Positions 24,728 to 34,190 are shown, counted from the first letter of the stretch. The stretch is DNA of 64,000 nt from Curtobacterium sp. VKM Ac-2865 (GCF_015350905.1 NZ_JADKRZ010000008.1:1-64000); one strand, 5' to 3'. A program made the numbers and translations. Notes: generated from the letters alone by a model not told the origin.

Positions 24728-25618
24728 ATGCCGTCCTTCACATGGGAACCCGACCAGATGCCCGACCAGCACGGACGGACCGTGGTGGTCACGGGTGCCA
24801 CCGGCGGCCTCGGGCTCGCCGTCGCCACCCGGCTCGCCCTCGCCGGGGCGCACGTCGTCGCCGGGGTCCGCGACCTCGACAAGGCAGCACGCGTCCTGCC
24901 CGCCGGCCTGGAGGCCCGGGTCGTCGACACCGCGTCCGTCGCCTCCGTCAGGGCCTTCGCCCGGCACCTCGCCGAGGACGGCCTCGTGGTGGACGCCCTG
25001 GTCAACAACGCGGGGATCAGTGCGCCACGGTTCGAGCTCGGCGTGGACGGCCTCGAACGGACCTGGGCAACCAACGTCGTCGGCCCGGCGGTCCTCGCCG
25101 ACGCGATGCTCCCCGTGCTCGGCGGACCGTCCCCGCGGGTCGTCCTGGTCGGCTCCAACCTCTCGCAGCGCACCGCCCGCGTGCCCGACCTCGACGCGGT
25201 CGACGACCCAGGCTCCTACCGCCAGTTCGCCGCGTACACCGCCTCGAAGACCGCGGCGGCCGCCATGGCGGTCGACCTCGGCGAGCGGCTCCGTGCATCC
25301 GGTTCGGTGGTCCGGTCGGTGATCGCGCACCCGGGCATCGCTGCGACGGGCATGAACGGCCAGGCGGAGACCCTGCTCGCGACGCTCGCGGGATCGATCG
25401 CCCGGCTCGCCGCCCGCACGGTGGAAGACGGCGCCCGTGCCGTCCTCTGGGCAGCGACCGCGCCGGACATCGAGGAAGGGGTCTTCGTCGGGCCACCGCT
25501 CCGCCGCTCGGACCGTCGTCTCCACGTCATCCCGGTCCGCGGCGCCGCTGCCGACGGGGCCTTCCGCGCGCGGGTCCGTGGCTTCGTGGACCGGACGGCC
25601 GAACGCGCCGTGCGCTGA
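24728..25618 (+). CDS. Short-chain dehydrogenase/reductase
   Basis: A 296-residue SDR. The nucleotide-binding motif is TGATGGLG (about residues 22-29), NNAG follows in LVNNAGIS, and the catalytic pair is YTASK. The ATG at 24728 has AGGAG five bases upstream; an earlier ATG at 24683 lies inside the TetR operator and is unlikely. Length and C-terminal extension suggest the retinol-dehydrogenase-like group. Substrate unknown; control by the divergent TetR suggests a xenobiotic or stress compound. Confidence 0.85.
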   Translation: MPSFTWEPDQMPDQHGRTVVVTGATGGLGLAVATRLALAGAHVVAGVRDLDKAARVLPAGLEARVVDTASVASVRAFARHLAEDGLVVDALVNNAGISAPRFELGVDGLERTWATNVVGPAVLADAMLPVLGGPSPRVVLVGSNLSQRTARVPDLDAVDDPGSYRQFAAYTASKTAAAAMAVDLGERLRASGSVVRSVIAHPGIAATGMNGQAETLLATLAGSIARLAARTVEDGARAVLWAATAPDIEEGVFVGPPLRRSDRRLHVIPVRGAAADGAFRARVRGFVDRTAERAVR

Positions 25619-25686
25619 CGACGACCACGCCGTGCGGCGGGAACCCGACGTGAACACCGCGCGACCGATCGATGACCCGACGCACG

Positions 25687-25710
25687 GCCCCCATCCGAGG
25701 GGGCTAGCGT
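25687..25710 (+). promoter_or_regulatory. Hairpin and -10 hexamer upstream of GH92
   Basis: GCCCCC/GGGGGC (25687-92/25699-704) may terminate the upstream SDR transcript. TAGCGT at 25705-25710 ends seven bases before the GTG, the leaderless arrangement. Confidence 0.4.
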
Positions 25711-25717
25711 CGCGGAC

Positions 25718-28183
25718 GTGAACCGCTCTCGCGTGCACCGCCGCCCGCTCCTCCGCCCGGTCCCGCTCGCCGCGGCGGCCGCCATCGCCGCGTTGCTCGG
25801 TACGGGGGTGGTCGCATCACCGGCGATCGCCGATCCCGCGACCGGCGTCGCGAACGCGACCACGGCCTCCCGGCTGGTGGCCGACCCCGCCGCGTCCGTC
25901 GACCCGTTCATCGGGACCAGCCACGACGGCAACACCTGGCCGGGCGCGACCGCGCCGTTCGGGATGCTGCAGTGGAGCCCAACCGGCACCGCCGGTGACC
26001 AGACCTCGACCCCCGTCGCGAACGGCTACTCCTACGACGTCAACCGGCTCCGCGGCCTGAGCCTGACGCACCTCAACGGCGCAGGCTGTGCACCCGGCGC
26101 CGCCGGCGACGTGCCGATCATGCCGGTCACGACCGCCGTGACGACCTCGCCGTCCGCGGACACCACCGACGCGGTCTACGCAGCCGGCTACTCCCACGAC
26201 CAGGAGTCCGCGAGCCCCGGCCGCTACGGCGTCCAGCTCGACAACGGCGTCCGCACGGACCTGGCGGTCACGACCCGCGCCGGCATCGGCGAGTTCGCCT
26301 TCCCCGCCGGGAAGGCCGCCAACCTGCTCTTCCGCACCTCGAACTCCATCAACGGCAGCGAGGACGCCACCACCCGCGTCGACCCCCGTACCCGCACCGT
26401 CAGCGGCAGTGTCCTGACCGGCGGCTTCTGCAGCCGCCGCGCCAACGGCGGCGGCGCGACGAACCCCGACCGCCGCAGCTACTACCGTCTGTTCTTCACC
26501 GCATCCTTCGACCGGGCGTTCTCGAGCAACGGCACCTGGAAGGACGACACCGTCCAGCCGGGAGGCACGCGCGTCTCCGGTGGGGAGGGCTACCTGACCG
26601 GGGCCGACCGTGCCGGACGCGGCTCCGGCGCGTGGGTCGGCTTCGACGCGCGTCGCGGTGCGACGGTGCACGCCCGCATCGGCATCTCCTACGTCAGTGC
26701 CGCTGGCGCCGTCGCGAACCGCGACGGCGAGGTGCGGAAGCACGCGACGGTGGCCAGCGTGGCGGCGGCGACCCGAGCCTCCTGGAACAGCGAACTGTCG
26801 CGGATCCGCGTCGGTGGTGGCACTGCGGACCGGACCACGCAGCTGTACACGTCCGTGTACCACGCACTGATGCAGCCGAACACGCTGAACGACCGCGACG
26901 GCCGGTACCTCGGGCCGGACATGCGGGTGCACCGCATCGACCGCGGGCACCGTGCCGTCTACGGCACCTACTCCGGCTGGGACCAGTACCGGGCGCAGAT
27001 CCAGCTGCTCGCCCTGCTCCGTCCGGACGTCGCCGGGGACATGGCCCAGTCGATGCTGCGCTTCGCCGAGCAGAACGGCGGCGTGTGGGACCGGTGGCTG
27101 CACCTCGGAGCGCCGACCCACGTGATGACCGGCGACCCCTCCGCGGCGACGCTGGCCACCTGGTACGCCATGGGCGTCCGGAACTTCGACGTCCGTGCGG
27201 CGTACCAGTCGCTGCGGCACCAGGCCACGGTGCAGAACGCCGACGCGCTCAGCGACATCGGGTGCCCGGGGCAGTGCCTCGCGCAGCGGCCCGGGCTCGA
27301 CCAGTACCTGCAGCGGCAGTACGCGGCGAACGACGACTGCCACTGCTGGGGTGGCGCCGCCGAGACGCTCGAGGACTCGATCTCGGACAGCGCCCTCGGG
27401 TACTGGGCCTCGTCGCTCGGGCTGCGGTCCGACGCCCGGATGTTCTCCGCCCGCGGGGAGTACTGGAAGAACACGTTCAACCCGGCCGTCGGGTACCAGG
27501 CCGCGCGCCAGGCCGACGGGTCGTGGACGCCGGACTGGTCGCCCTCGACCGGAGTCGGCTTCGCCCAGGGGACCAGCGCGCAGTACACGTGGCTCGTGCC
27601 GCAGGACGTCCAGGGACTGTCGTCCGCCCTCGGCGGTGACGCCGCCGCCGTCGCCCGACTCGACACGTTCTTCCACGACGCGTCCGGTGCCTTCGCGGTG
27701 ACCGGCGGTGACGCGACGAAGTTCGACCCGACCAACGAGCCCGACATCCACACGCCGTGGATGTACAACGCGCTCGGACAGCCCTGGAAGACGCAGGAGA
27801 CCGTGCGCCGCGTCGTCGACGACGCCTACGGCACCGGTCCTGGCGGCCTGCCCGGCAACGACGACCTCGGCACGATGAGCGCCTGGTACGTCTTCGCCTC
27901 GATCGGGCTGTACCCGCAGACACCCGGGCGGGCCGAGATGCTCATCGGGAGCCCGACGTTCAGCACGGTCGACATCCGTCGGGCCAGCGGACAGCGGATC
28001 GTCATCCGGTCCTCGGGCACGGACCCGTACGTGCAGGGCGCACGGCTGAGCGGCCGGACGCTGACGCAGTCGTGGGTGCCGTCCTCGTTCGTCAACCGCG
28101 GCGGGCTGCTCTCGCTCCGTGTCGGTGCGACGCCGGACACGACCTGGGCCACGGCTCCGGAGGACCGCCCGCGCGACCGCTGA
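25718..28183 (+). CDS. Secreted GH92 alpha-mannosidase
   Basis: An 821-residue glycoside hydrolase family 92 enzyme, a calcium-dependent exo-alpha-mannosidase. A signal peptide (arginine-rich start, long hydrophobic core, cleavage near ASPAIADPA) exports it. Family motifs: VDPFIGTSHDGNTWPGATAP at the start of the mature protein, the catalytic region TNEPDIHTPWMYN, and PGNDDLGTMSAWYVF near the C-terminus. It would trim mannose from N-glycans or fungal mannan outside the cell, complementing the cytoplasmic GH38. No sorting signal or binding module is seen. Confidence 0.93.
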   Translation: MNRSRVHRRPLLRPVPLAAAAAIAALLGTGVVASPAIADPATGVANATTASRLVADPAASVDPFIGTSHDGNTWPGATAPFGMLQWSPTGTAGDQTSTPVANGYSYDVNRLRGLSLTHLNGAGCAPGAAGDVPIMPVTTAVTTSPSADTTDAVYAAGYSHDQESASPGRYGVQLDNGVRTDLAVTTRAGIGEFAFPAGKAANLLFRTSNSINGSEDATTRVDPRTRTVSGSVLTGGFCSRRANGGGATNPDRRSYYRLFFTASFDRAFSSNGTWKDDTVQPGGTRVSGGEGYLTGADRAGRGSGAWVGFDARRGATVHARIGISYVSAAGAVANRDGEVRKHATVASVAAATRASWNSELSRIRVGGGTADRTTQLYTSVYHALMQPNTLNDRDGRYLGPDMRVHRIDRGHRAVYGTYSGWDQYRAQIQLLALLRPDVAGDMAQSMLRFAEQNGGVWDRWLHLGAPTHVMTGDPSAATLATWYAMGVRNFDVRAAYQSLRHQATVQNADALSDIGCPGQCLAQRPGLDQYLQRQYAANDDCHCWGGAAETLEDSISDSALGYWASSLGLRSDARMFSARGEYWKNTFNPAVGYQAARQADGSWTPDWSPSTGVGFAQGTSAQYTWLVPQDVQGLSSALGGDAAAVARLDTFFHDASGAFAVTGGDATKFDPTNEPDIHTPWMYNALGQPWKTQETVRRVVDDAYGTGPGGLPGNDDLGTMSAWYVFASIGLYPQTPGRAEMLIGSPTFSTVDIRRASGQRIVIRSSGTDPYVQGARLSGRTLTQSWVPSSFVNRGGLLSLRVGATPDTTWATAPEDRPRDR

Positions 28184-28200
28184 GACGCGGCCACGGACAC

Positions 28201-28230
28201 GGCGGGCGGCCCCATCGGGGGCTGCCCGCC
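28201..28230. terminator. Strong hairpin between convergent GH92 and SDR
   Basis: GGCGGGCGGCCCC (28201-28213) pairs with 28218-28230 with a single G-T wobble and a four-base loop ATCG. Confidence 0.7.
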
Positions 28231-28250
28231 GTCGTCGTGCTCCTGGGCGT

Positions 28251-28952
28251 TCAGCCGAGCTGGGCGTAGAGCCGCTCCGGCTCCGCTGCGAGCGAGGCCT
28301 TCACCATCGCGCTCCACTCGTCGGCGACCACCTCGGCCGCGCCCCGTGCGACGCCGTCGAGCGACGCCCGGGCGATGTCCGCCGGGTCCGCCTTCGGGCC
28401 GTCGTAGTCGGCCATCATCTCGGTGTCGGCCGCCCCGAGGTGCAGTCCCTGCACGCTGATGCCCCGGCCGGCGAGCTCCATGCGGACCGCGTTCGTCATG
28501 TTCCACGCGGCGGCCTTCGCGGCGGCGTACCCGCCGTACCCGGGCGACGCGAACCACGACAGCGCCGACAGGACGTTCACGATCGCCCCGCCCCCGTTCG
28601 ACTCGATCACCGGCGCGAACGCCCGGATCATCGACAGCGTGCCCCAGTGGTTCGTGTCCATCACCCGGTGTGCGTCCTCCAGCGGGCCGGTGACCAGCGA
28701 GCCCTCGGCCGTGATGCCCGCGTTGTTGACCAGGAGCGTGACGTCCGGCGCAGCGAGGGCCACCGCATCGACGGAGCGCTGGTCGGTGATGTCGAGCGGG
28801 AGCACCTCCACCCCGTCGATGTGCACGCTCTCGGGGCGGCGTGCGGTGGCGTAGACCTTCGTCGCGCCGCGTGCCAGTAGCTCCTCGGCGAAGCGGCGCC
28901 CGATGCCCCGGTTCGAGCCGGTGACGAGTGCGACGGATCCTGCGATCTCCAT
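28251..28952 (-). CDS. Short-chain dehydrogenase/reductase
   Basis: A 233-residue classical SDR: TGSNRGIG for NADP(H) binding near residue 11, NNAG near residue 93 and catalytic YAAAK. GGAAGGG lies before the ATG. It is divergent from a merR-type gene and probably controlled by it. Substrate unknown. Confidence 0.87.
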   Translation of the reverse strand: MEIAGSVALVTGSNRGIGRRFAEELLARGATKVYATARRPESVHIDGVEVLPLDITDQRSVDAVALAAPDVTLLVNNAGITAEGSLVTGPLEDAHRVMDTNHWGTLSMIRAFAPVIESNGGGAIVNVLSALSWFASPGYGGYAAAKAAAWNMTNAVRMELAGRGISVQGLHLGAADTEMMADYDGPKADPADIARASLDGVARGAAEVVADEWSAMVKASLAAEPERLYAQLG

Positions 28953-29006
28953 GGTGTTCCCTTCCGTGCCCGGGTCGATCCCGACGGCAGCGGACGTACG
29001 CTAAGA

Positions 29007-29024
29007 CCTCACGTCGGTGTCAGG
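29007..29024. promoter_or_regulatory. Candidate MerR operator
   Basis: CCTCACG (29007-29013) and GTGTCAGG (29017-29024) form an imperfect dyad in the divergent space, similar to the CCTnA...TnAGG sites of SoxR/MerR proteins. Confidence 0.35.
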
Positions 29025-29046
29025 GGCAACCCGGATCGGAGAAGTC

Positions 29047-29445
29047 GTGCGCATCGGGGACCTGGCCGCGCGAGCCAAGGTGAGCATCCGCTCGCTCCGC
29101 TACTACGAAGAGCAGGGGCTCCTCACGGCCGACCGCTCCGTCAACGGGCAACGCCTCTACCGCGAGGCCGCCGTGGAGCGCGTCCAGCTCGTACAGCAGC
29201 TCTACGCGGCCGGGCTGGCGAGTCGCACCATCGCGCAACTCCTGCCGAGCGTCGACGTCGGCCGTGCCACCCCCGAGGACTTCACGCTCCTGGCGTCCGA
29301 GCGTGCGCGGATCACGGCGCAGCTGGCGGAACTCGAAGCCGCACGGGAACGGCTCGACGAGGTCATCCGCATCTCCGAGCACCCGACCCCGGAGTCCTGC
29401 CCCGCCCTGCGGCAGCCAGACCTCCCGATGGCCCAGGCCAGCTAG
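29047..29445 (+). CDS. MerR family transcriptional regulator
   Basis: A 132-residue MerR protein: winged helix VRIGDLAARAKVSIRSLRYY at the very N-terminus, then the dimerisation coiled coil (ASERARITAQLAELEAARER). No cysteine pattern for metal or iron-sulfur sensing apart from one late Cys. The GTG at 29047 is preferred over 29017 because GGAG lies five bases upstream and the family starts there. Divergent to the SDR. Confidence 0.86.
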   Translation: MRIGDLAARAKVSIRSLRYYEEQGLLTADRSVNGQRLYREAAVERVQLVQQLYAAGLASRTIAQLLPSVDVGRATPEDFTLLASERARITAQLAELEAARERLDEVIRISEHPTPESCPALRQPDLPMAQAS

Positions 29446-29458
29446 GCGGGGTGAGCTC

Positions 29459-29965
29459 GTGCTGATCCAGGTCTGTGGACTGCCCGGGTCCGGGAAGTCG
29501 ACGCTGTCGTCGGCGCTCGCCGATGTGCTCTCCGCCCCGAGCCTGCGCGTGGACGCCATCGAGGCCGCCATGTGGAAGTACGGCATCCCCAGGTCGCAGT
29601 CGGGGATCGCGGCCTACTCGGTCATGCACGCGCTCGCCGTCCCCGACCTCCGCCGCGGGTTGACGGTCGTGGCCGACGCGGTCTCGGGGGTCGAGGCTGC
29701 GCGCGCCGGGTGGGTGTCGACGGCGGCATCGGCCGGGGTCCCGCTGCGCGTGGTCGAGGTCGTGTGCCCGGACCTCGTGGAGCACCGTCGACGCGTGGAG
29801 GAGCGGGAGAACGACCTGCCCGGGTTCGTCCTGCCGACGTGGGACGAGGTCGAGCGGGTCCGCGCCGAGTACGAGCCGCGGACGGACGACCGGCTCGTGG
29901 TGGACAGCACCCGGCCGCTGGAAGAGACGGTGCGGCAGGCGCTGGACTTCGTGCGCGGCGTCTGA
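29459..29965 (+). CDS. P-loop ATPase/kinase-like protein
   Basis: A 168-residue small-molecule kinase-like protein beginning directly with a Walker A motif (CGLPGSGKST, residues about 6-15). The rest resembles AAA_33/zeta-toxin-like kinases with an arginine-rich lid (VEHRRRVEERENDLPGF). The GTG lies 13 bases after merR, so they share a transcript. Substrate unknown. Confidence 0.75.
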   Translation: MLIQVCGLPGSGKSTLSSALADVLSAPSLRVDAIEAAMWKYGIPRSQSGIAAYSVMHALAVPDLRRGLTVVADAVSGVEAARAGWVSTAASAGVPLRVVEVVCPDLVEHRRRVEERENDLPGFVLPTWDEVERVRAEYEPRTDDRLVVDSTRPLEETVRQALDFVRGV

Positions 29966-29969
29966 GGGG

Positions 29970-30623
29970 TCAGCTGCGGCGCCATCCCGCCCGGTGTGCC
30001 ATGACGATGGCGCCGGCACGGTCGCGAGCGCCCAGCTTCGCGAGGATCGCCGACACGTGGGACTTGACGGTGCGTTCGCCGGTGTCGAGCACTGCAGCGA
30101 TCTCGGCGTTGCCGGCCCCGTCGCACACCAGGTCGAGGACCTCGCGTTCGCGGGCCGTCAGCGAGGCGAGCGCACGGGCAGCATCGGCGGAGACCTGCGG
30201 CTGCGCCACCGCCCGTGCGACGACCCGGGGGAGCACCCGCGGGTCGATCCAGGTGCCACCGTCGGCGACCACACGCACCGCGTCGACCAGGGCCTCGGCG
30301 GCGCTGTCCTTGAGCACGAACCCGGCCGCGCCGGCGTCCAGCGTCGGCCACAGGACGTCGTCGTCGTCGAACGTCGTGAGGGCGAGCACGGGCGGCCCGC
30401 CGGCCTGGGCCCGGATGCGTCGGGTGGCCTCGATGCCGTCGATCCCGGGCATCCGGATGTCCGTGAGGACGAGGTCCGGCGCAGCCAGGGTCACGGCACG
30501 CAGGAGCGCGTGGCCGTCGGCGCACTCCTCGACGATCTCGAGGTCGGGCTCGGAACGCAGCACGAGCGCCAGCCCGGACCGGATCATCGCCTGGTCGTCG
30601 GCGAGGACGATGCGGATGGTCAC
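29970..30623 (-). CDS. NarL/LuxR-type response regulator
   Basis: A 217-residue regulator with an N-terminal receiver (phospho-acceptor Asp in LVLTDIRMPG, DD pair at the start in VLADDQ, Lys in FVLKDS) and a C-terminal LuxR helix-turn-helix (LTAREREVLDLV...NAEIAAVL...TVKSHVSAILAKLG). The GTG at 30623 overlaps the kinase stop by four bases. Partner of the upstream histidine kinase; regulon unknown. Confidence 0.9.
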   Translation of the reverse strand: MTIRIVLADDQAMIRSGLALVLRSEPDLEIVEECADGHALLRAVTLAAPDLVLTDIRMPGIDGIEATRRIRAQAGGPPVLALTTFDDDDVLWPTLDAGAAGFVLKDSAAEALVDAVRVVADGGTWIDPRVLPRVVARAVAQPQVSADAARALASLTAREREVLDLVCDGAGNAEIAAVLDTGERTVKSHVSAILAKLGARDRAGAIVMAHRAGWRRS

Positions 30624-31741
30624 TGGGCCACCACCACGGACCGAGGAGCACCGGTCGGGAGTCGGCACTCGACCACCCAGCGGTCACCGTCGGGGCCGCT
30701 CTCGATCCCGCCGCCCACGCGTTCGACCTGCTCGCGGAGCCCGGGGAGCCCGTACCCGCCGGTGCTCGGCGCCTGGGGTGCGGGCGGCCGGTGGTTGGTG
30801 ACACGGCCGACGAGCACGTCGCGGTCGTGTCGGATGACGACGTCGATGGTGCTGCCCGGTGTGCGGTAGCGAGCGGCGTTGGCCAGGGCTTCCTGGACCA
30901 CGCGGGACAGCGTTCCCCTGGCGATGATCGGGAGGGCGTCGAGGTCCGCGCGGAGGTCGAAGCCGATCGGGACGCCGGCGGCTCGGTAGGTCTCGACGAG
31001 GTGGTCGAGGCTCCACGAGCGCAGGGGGTCGTCGCCCTCGGTGCGGAGCAGCCCGACGACCTCGCGGACACCGTCGAGGCTCTCGCGGCAGACGAGTTCC
31101 GCCTGGGACAGCGCTGCCTCCGCCGCGTCACCGTCCGTGCGGAGGATCCGCCGCGCACCGCCGATCTGCAGGACGACGACGGTGAGCGAGTGTGCGACCA
31201 GGTCGTGCACGTCACGGGCGAGGCGGGTGCGTTCCTCCTGTGCCCGCGCGACCGCCAGTCGCGCGTCCGCCGCGCGCAGTTCAGCGGCGAGGGACCGGGT
31301 GTGCGCCAGCAGGACACCGACGACGATCGCGAGGAGGTTGCCGATCGCGAAGTACACGCCGCCGACGTTCAAGGACCACCCCGCCAGGACCGGGACGAAC
31401 GGTGCGACGACGCCGACCACGGCCGCGGCTGCGATGCGCCTCCTGGTGGACCGACGACCGACGAGCCGCGACAGTGCCGAGGTCACGAGGAACATCGAGG
31501 CGTTCAGGTCGACGAGGACCGTGACGACGACGACCGGTGCGATCGCGAGGACCGCGAACAGCCACTCCGGCAGCGGCCGACGTGCCTGTTCCGCGGCCCA
31601 CGGCAGGAGCGCGACGACGAGCAGTGCGACTGCCAGGGGCGACCCCCACGACGTGACGCCCGCGGCGACCGCGCCGAGCACGACCGGCACGGCCCACAGC
31701 CGTTCGAGCTGCCGAGGTCGCTCGGGGCGCGCTTCGCTCAT
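30620..31741 (-). CDS. Two-component sensor histidine kinase (HisKA_3)
   Basis: A 373-residue membrane kinase. Several hydrophobic segments fill the first 140 residues, with little extracellular loop, so it likely senses membrane or lipid state. The H-box is LARDVHDLVAHSLTVV and the ATP-binding domain starts at VVQEALANAARY with G-box STGGYGLPGL. The ATG at 31741 has AGAGGA upstream. It forms a pair with the NarL-type regulator. Confidence 0.9.
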   Translation of the reverse strand: MSEARPERPRQLERLWAVPVVLGAVAAGVTSWGSPLAVALLVVALLPWAAEQARRPLPEWLFAVLAIAPVVVVTVLVDLNASMFLVTSALSRLVGRRSTRRRIAAAAVVGVVAPFVPVLAGWSLNVGGVYFAIGNLLAIVVGVLLAHTRSLAAELRAADARLAVARAQEERTRLARDVHDLVAHSLTVVVLQIGGARRILRTDGDAAEAALSQAELVCRESLDGVREVVGLLRTEGDDPLRSWSLDHLVETYRAAGVPIGFDLRADLDALPIIARGTLSRVVQEALANAARYRTPGSTIDVVIRHDRDVLVGRVTNHRPPAPQAPSTGGYGLPGLREQVERVGGGIESGPDGDRWVVECRLPTGAPRSVVVAQ

Positions 31742-31887
31742 CGTCGTCCTCTCCGTGGTGAACGCTAGCAACCGGGCTGCTGACACCACACCGGTCGTGG
31801 GGACGCGGACCGAGGTGTCCCACAGGACGAGACTGCCGCGTCCGCGAGGACGATGTGGCGACGAGGACGCCGATCGAGCATGGGTGC

Positions 31888-32835
31888 ATGACCTCGATCA
31901 CCAGCCGGCTCCACGACCACATCGATGCACTGCCGCCGCGCGCACCCGACCCGGAGGCATCAGCGCCGGCCAGGAGGGTGCTCGGGATCGCCACCGCCGT
32001 CAGCGTGGTCACCCTCCTGGTGAGCATGGTCGCCCTCGCGGTGGACGGGCAGGAGATCGGCGGGGAGCCGGCGTGGGTCAAGCCGACGAAGTTCGCGATC
32101 GCGATCACGCTCTACCTGCTGACGCTGCGGTGGATGCTCCGCGCGGTCCACGGGCACCGGCGGACGCTGATCGTCCTTGCATCGGTCATCGTGCTCGCCC
32201 TCGCGATCGAGGTCGTCTGGATCGACGTGCAGGTCGTGCGGGGGACCACGAGCCACTTCAACACCGGCGCGCCGTTCGACGCTGCCGCCTACGCGGCGGG
32301 TGGTGTCAGCGTGTCCGCGGTGTTCATCGCGACGATCGTCATCGCTGTCCTGGCGCTCCGGACCCGCGGCCTCGACCTCGGCGTGGCTGCCGGGATCCGG
32401 TGGGGGCTCGGACTGTGTGTGGTCGGCATGGTGGAGGCGGTCTCCATGCTCGGGAACGGGGCGACCTCGACCACCACCGGAGCACACACGGTCGGAGCGG
32501 TGGACGGCGGCGCGGGCATGCCGTTCACCGACTGGAGCCTGCACCACGGCGACCTGCGGATCGCGCACTTCGTCGGGCTCCACATGATCCAGGCGCTCCC
32601 GGTCCTCGCCTGGGTGCTCCTCCGGTGCACACGTCTGGACGAGCGCACACGGCGGGACCTGCTGCGCGTCGCGGGCGGTGCTGCCGTCGTGCTCGTCGGG
32701 CTGCTGTGGTGGCAGGCCGAGCGGGGCCAGGCGCTCGTCGAACCCGACGCGTCGACGGTCGCGGCAGCGATGGCGCTCGTCGCTGCCGTCGCGGTCGGGG
32801 CTGCAGTCGTCCTCCGCCGGCCCCGCACCGACTGA
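31888..32835 (+). CDS. Polytopic membrane protein of unknown function
   Basis: A 315-residue protein with about seven membrane helices. Conserved-looking polar motifs sit at helix ends: EPAWVKPTKFAIAI, GTTSHFNTGAPFD and DLRIAHFVGLHMIQALPVLAW. These recall a family of uncharacterised bacterial membrane proteins, but I cannot assign a function. Divergent from the histidine kinase gene, 146 bp away, so it may be a target of that system. Confidence 0.75.
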   Translation: MTSITSRLHDHIDALPPRAPDPEASAPARRVLGIATAVSVVTLLVSMVALAVDGQEIGGEPAWVKPTKFAIAITLYLLTLRWMLRAVHGHRRTLIVLASVIVLALAIEVVWIDVQVVRGTTSHFNTGAPFDAAAYAAGGVSVSAVFIATIVIAVLALRTRGLDLGVAAGIRWGLGLCVVGMVEAVSMLGNGATSTTTGAHTVGAVDGGAGMPFTDWSLHHGDLRIAHFVGLHMIQALPVLAWVLLRCTRLDERTRRDLLRVAGGAAVVLVGLLWWQAERGQALVEPDASTVAAAMALVAAVAVGAAVVLRRPRTD

Positions 32836-32932
32836 ACCGTGGACAGCGGTGCAGGTCCGCCGTATCTGGACAGACTCCGGAGTCGACCTGAGCATGAGTC
32901 ATACTCAGGGCGTTCGTACCCGAAGGAGCACC

Positions 32933-33811
32933 ATGTCCGTCCACCCACAGCACGGCCAGCAGACCGATCCGAAGCGCAGGCGGAAGGTTCCGATCTCGAG
33001 CTGGGTCGGCATCATCGGCACGCTGCTCCTGGCGCTGCTCGGGTTCGCCTCCGGCGGTGTGTGGTCCATGGTGGTGATGGCCTCGCTGGTGGTCCTCGTG
33101 ACCGCGCTCTACGGCGTCCTGTTCCGTCGGACGACCTGGATGCGGCTTCCCCGGAAGCGGGCCGCAGCAGCGATCGGCGCGGGCATCGCGCTCGTCGTCA
33201 TGGTCGGTTCCACGTCGGCCTTCGGTGCGACACACCCCGTGGCACCGCAGCCGGTCCAGCCGGTGGCGGCGGTCGCCGCAGCACCGGCGCACGTCAAGGC
33301 AAGCGCGACGAGCTCACCGACCCCGACCCGCACACCGACTCCGACTCCCACCCCGACACCGACCCCGGTGGTCACGACGAAGGTCGTCAGTGAGTCGGTG
33401 GCGATCCCCTTCGCAACGACGAGCGTCGAGAGCGCGACGGTCGCCAACGGCACGTCGTCGGTGACGACCGCGGGCGCGAACGGCGTCGAGACGAAGACCT
33501 ACACGGTGACGCTCACCGACGGTGTGGAGACCGCTCGCACGCTCACCAGCCAGGCTGTGACGACTCCACCGGTGACCCAGGTCACGACCGTCGGGACGTA
33601 CGTCGCTCCGCCGGCTCCAGTCGCACCCGCTGCACCCGCGTGCACGAACGGCTCCTACGTCAACACCGCCGGCAACACGGTCTGTCGCCCCGAGGTCTCG
33701 TCGAGTGCTCCGAGCGGCGCGACGGCGAAGTGCGGGGACGGGACCTACAGCTTCAGCCAGTCCCGGCGTGGGACGTGCTCGTCGCACGGTGGCGTGGCCA
33801 CGTGGCTCTGA
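32933..33811 (+). CDS. Membrane/secreted protein with G5 and DUF3761 domains
   Basis: A 292-residue protein. Two or three membrane segments occupy residues 20-100, followed by an Ala/Pro and PTPTPTP linker. A G5 domain follows (VVTTKVVSESVAIPF to TQVTTVGTYV), thought to bind N-acetylglucosamine or zinc in other proteins, and then a DUF3761 domain with four cysteines (ACTNGSYVNTAGNTVC ... KCGDGTYSFS ... GTCSSHGGVATWL). AGGAG supports the ATG. A TGAGT-CAT-ACTCA palindrome (32895-32907) lies upstream. Cell-wall interaction is likely. Confidence 0.8.
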   Translation: MSVHPQHGQQTDPKRRRKVPISSWVGIIGTLLLALLGFASGGVWSMVVMASLVVLVTALYGVLFRRTTWMRLPRKRAAAAIGAGIALVVMVGSTSAFGATHPVAPQPVQPVAAVAAAPAHVKASATSSPTPTRTPTPTPTPTPTPVVTTKVVSESVAIPFATTSVESATVANGTSSVTTAGANGVETKTYTVTLTDGVETARTLTSQAVTTPPVTQVTTVGTYVAPPAPVAPAAPACTNGSYVNTAGNTVCRPEVSSSAPSGATAKCGDGTYSFSQSRRGTCSSHGGVATWL

Positions 33812-33866
33812 GCTGAGCCCCCGCGAGCTCGGAGCTACACGGTCCTGACGACCCCGACAGTCGGAT

Positions 33867-34190
33867 TCAGATCAGGTCGCGCGGACCGCGGAGCTGCCCC
33901 CACGCGAAGTCGCTCTCGGAGATGAAGTCCTGCAGGTCGCTCTGCACACCGCGGACGAGCGTGGCAGGGTCCTCGTCACCGTCCAGCCCGCGGGACCAGC
34001 CGCGTTCGCCGAGGATCTGCCACCGCACGACCGCACTGTTCGAGCGGACGGGATCGTCGTCACGAAGTCGGTGAGGTCCGTCGAAGTCGTCCAGCGGCAC
34101 GATGCCGAACCGGAGTGACGTGAGCTCGTCGTCGTTGAGCATCTGGCGGAACATCGGCGTGAGCAGCGCGACGACCTCGGCGACGTTCAC
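33867..34190 (-). CDS. Hypothetical protein
   Basis: A 107-residue soluble acidic protein (MFRQMLNDDELTSLRFGIVP, later SESDFAWGQLRGPRDLI). No motif recognised. Its GTG overlaps the stop of the upstream oxidoreductase (GTGA), so it is a co-translated second gene of that unit. Confidence 0.6.
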   Translation of the reverse strand: MNVAEVVALLTPMFRQMLNDDELTSLRFGIVPLDDFDGPHRLRDDDPVRSNSAVVRWQILGERGWSRGLDGDEDPATLVRGVQSDLQDFISESDFAWGQLRGPRDLI

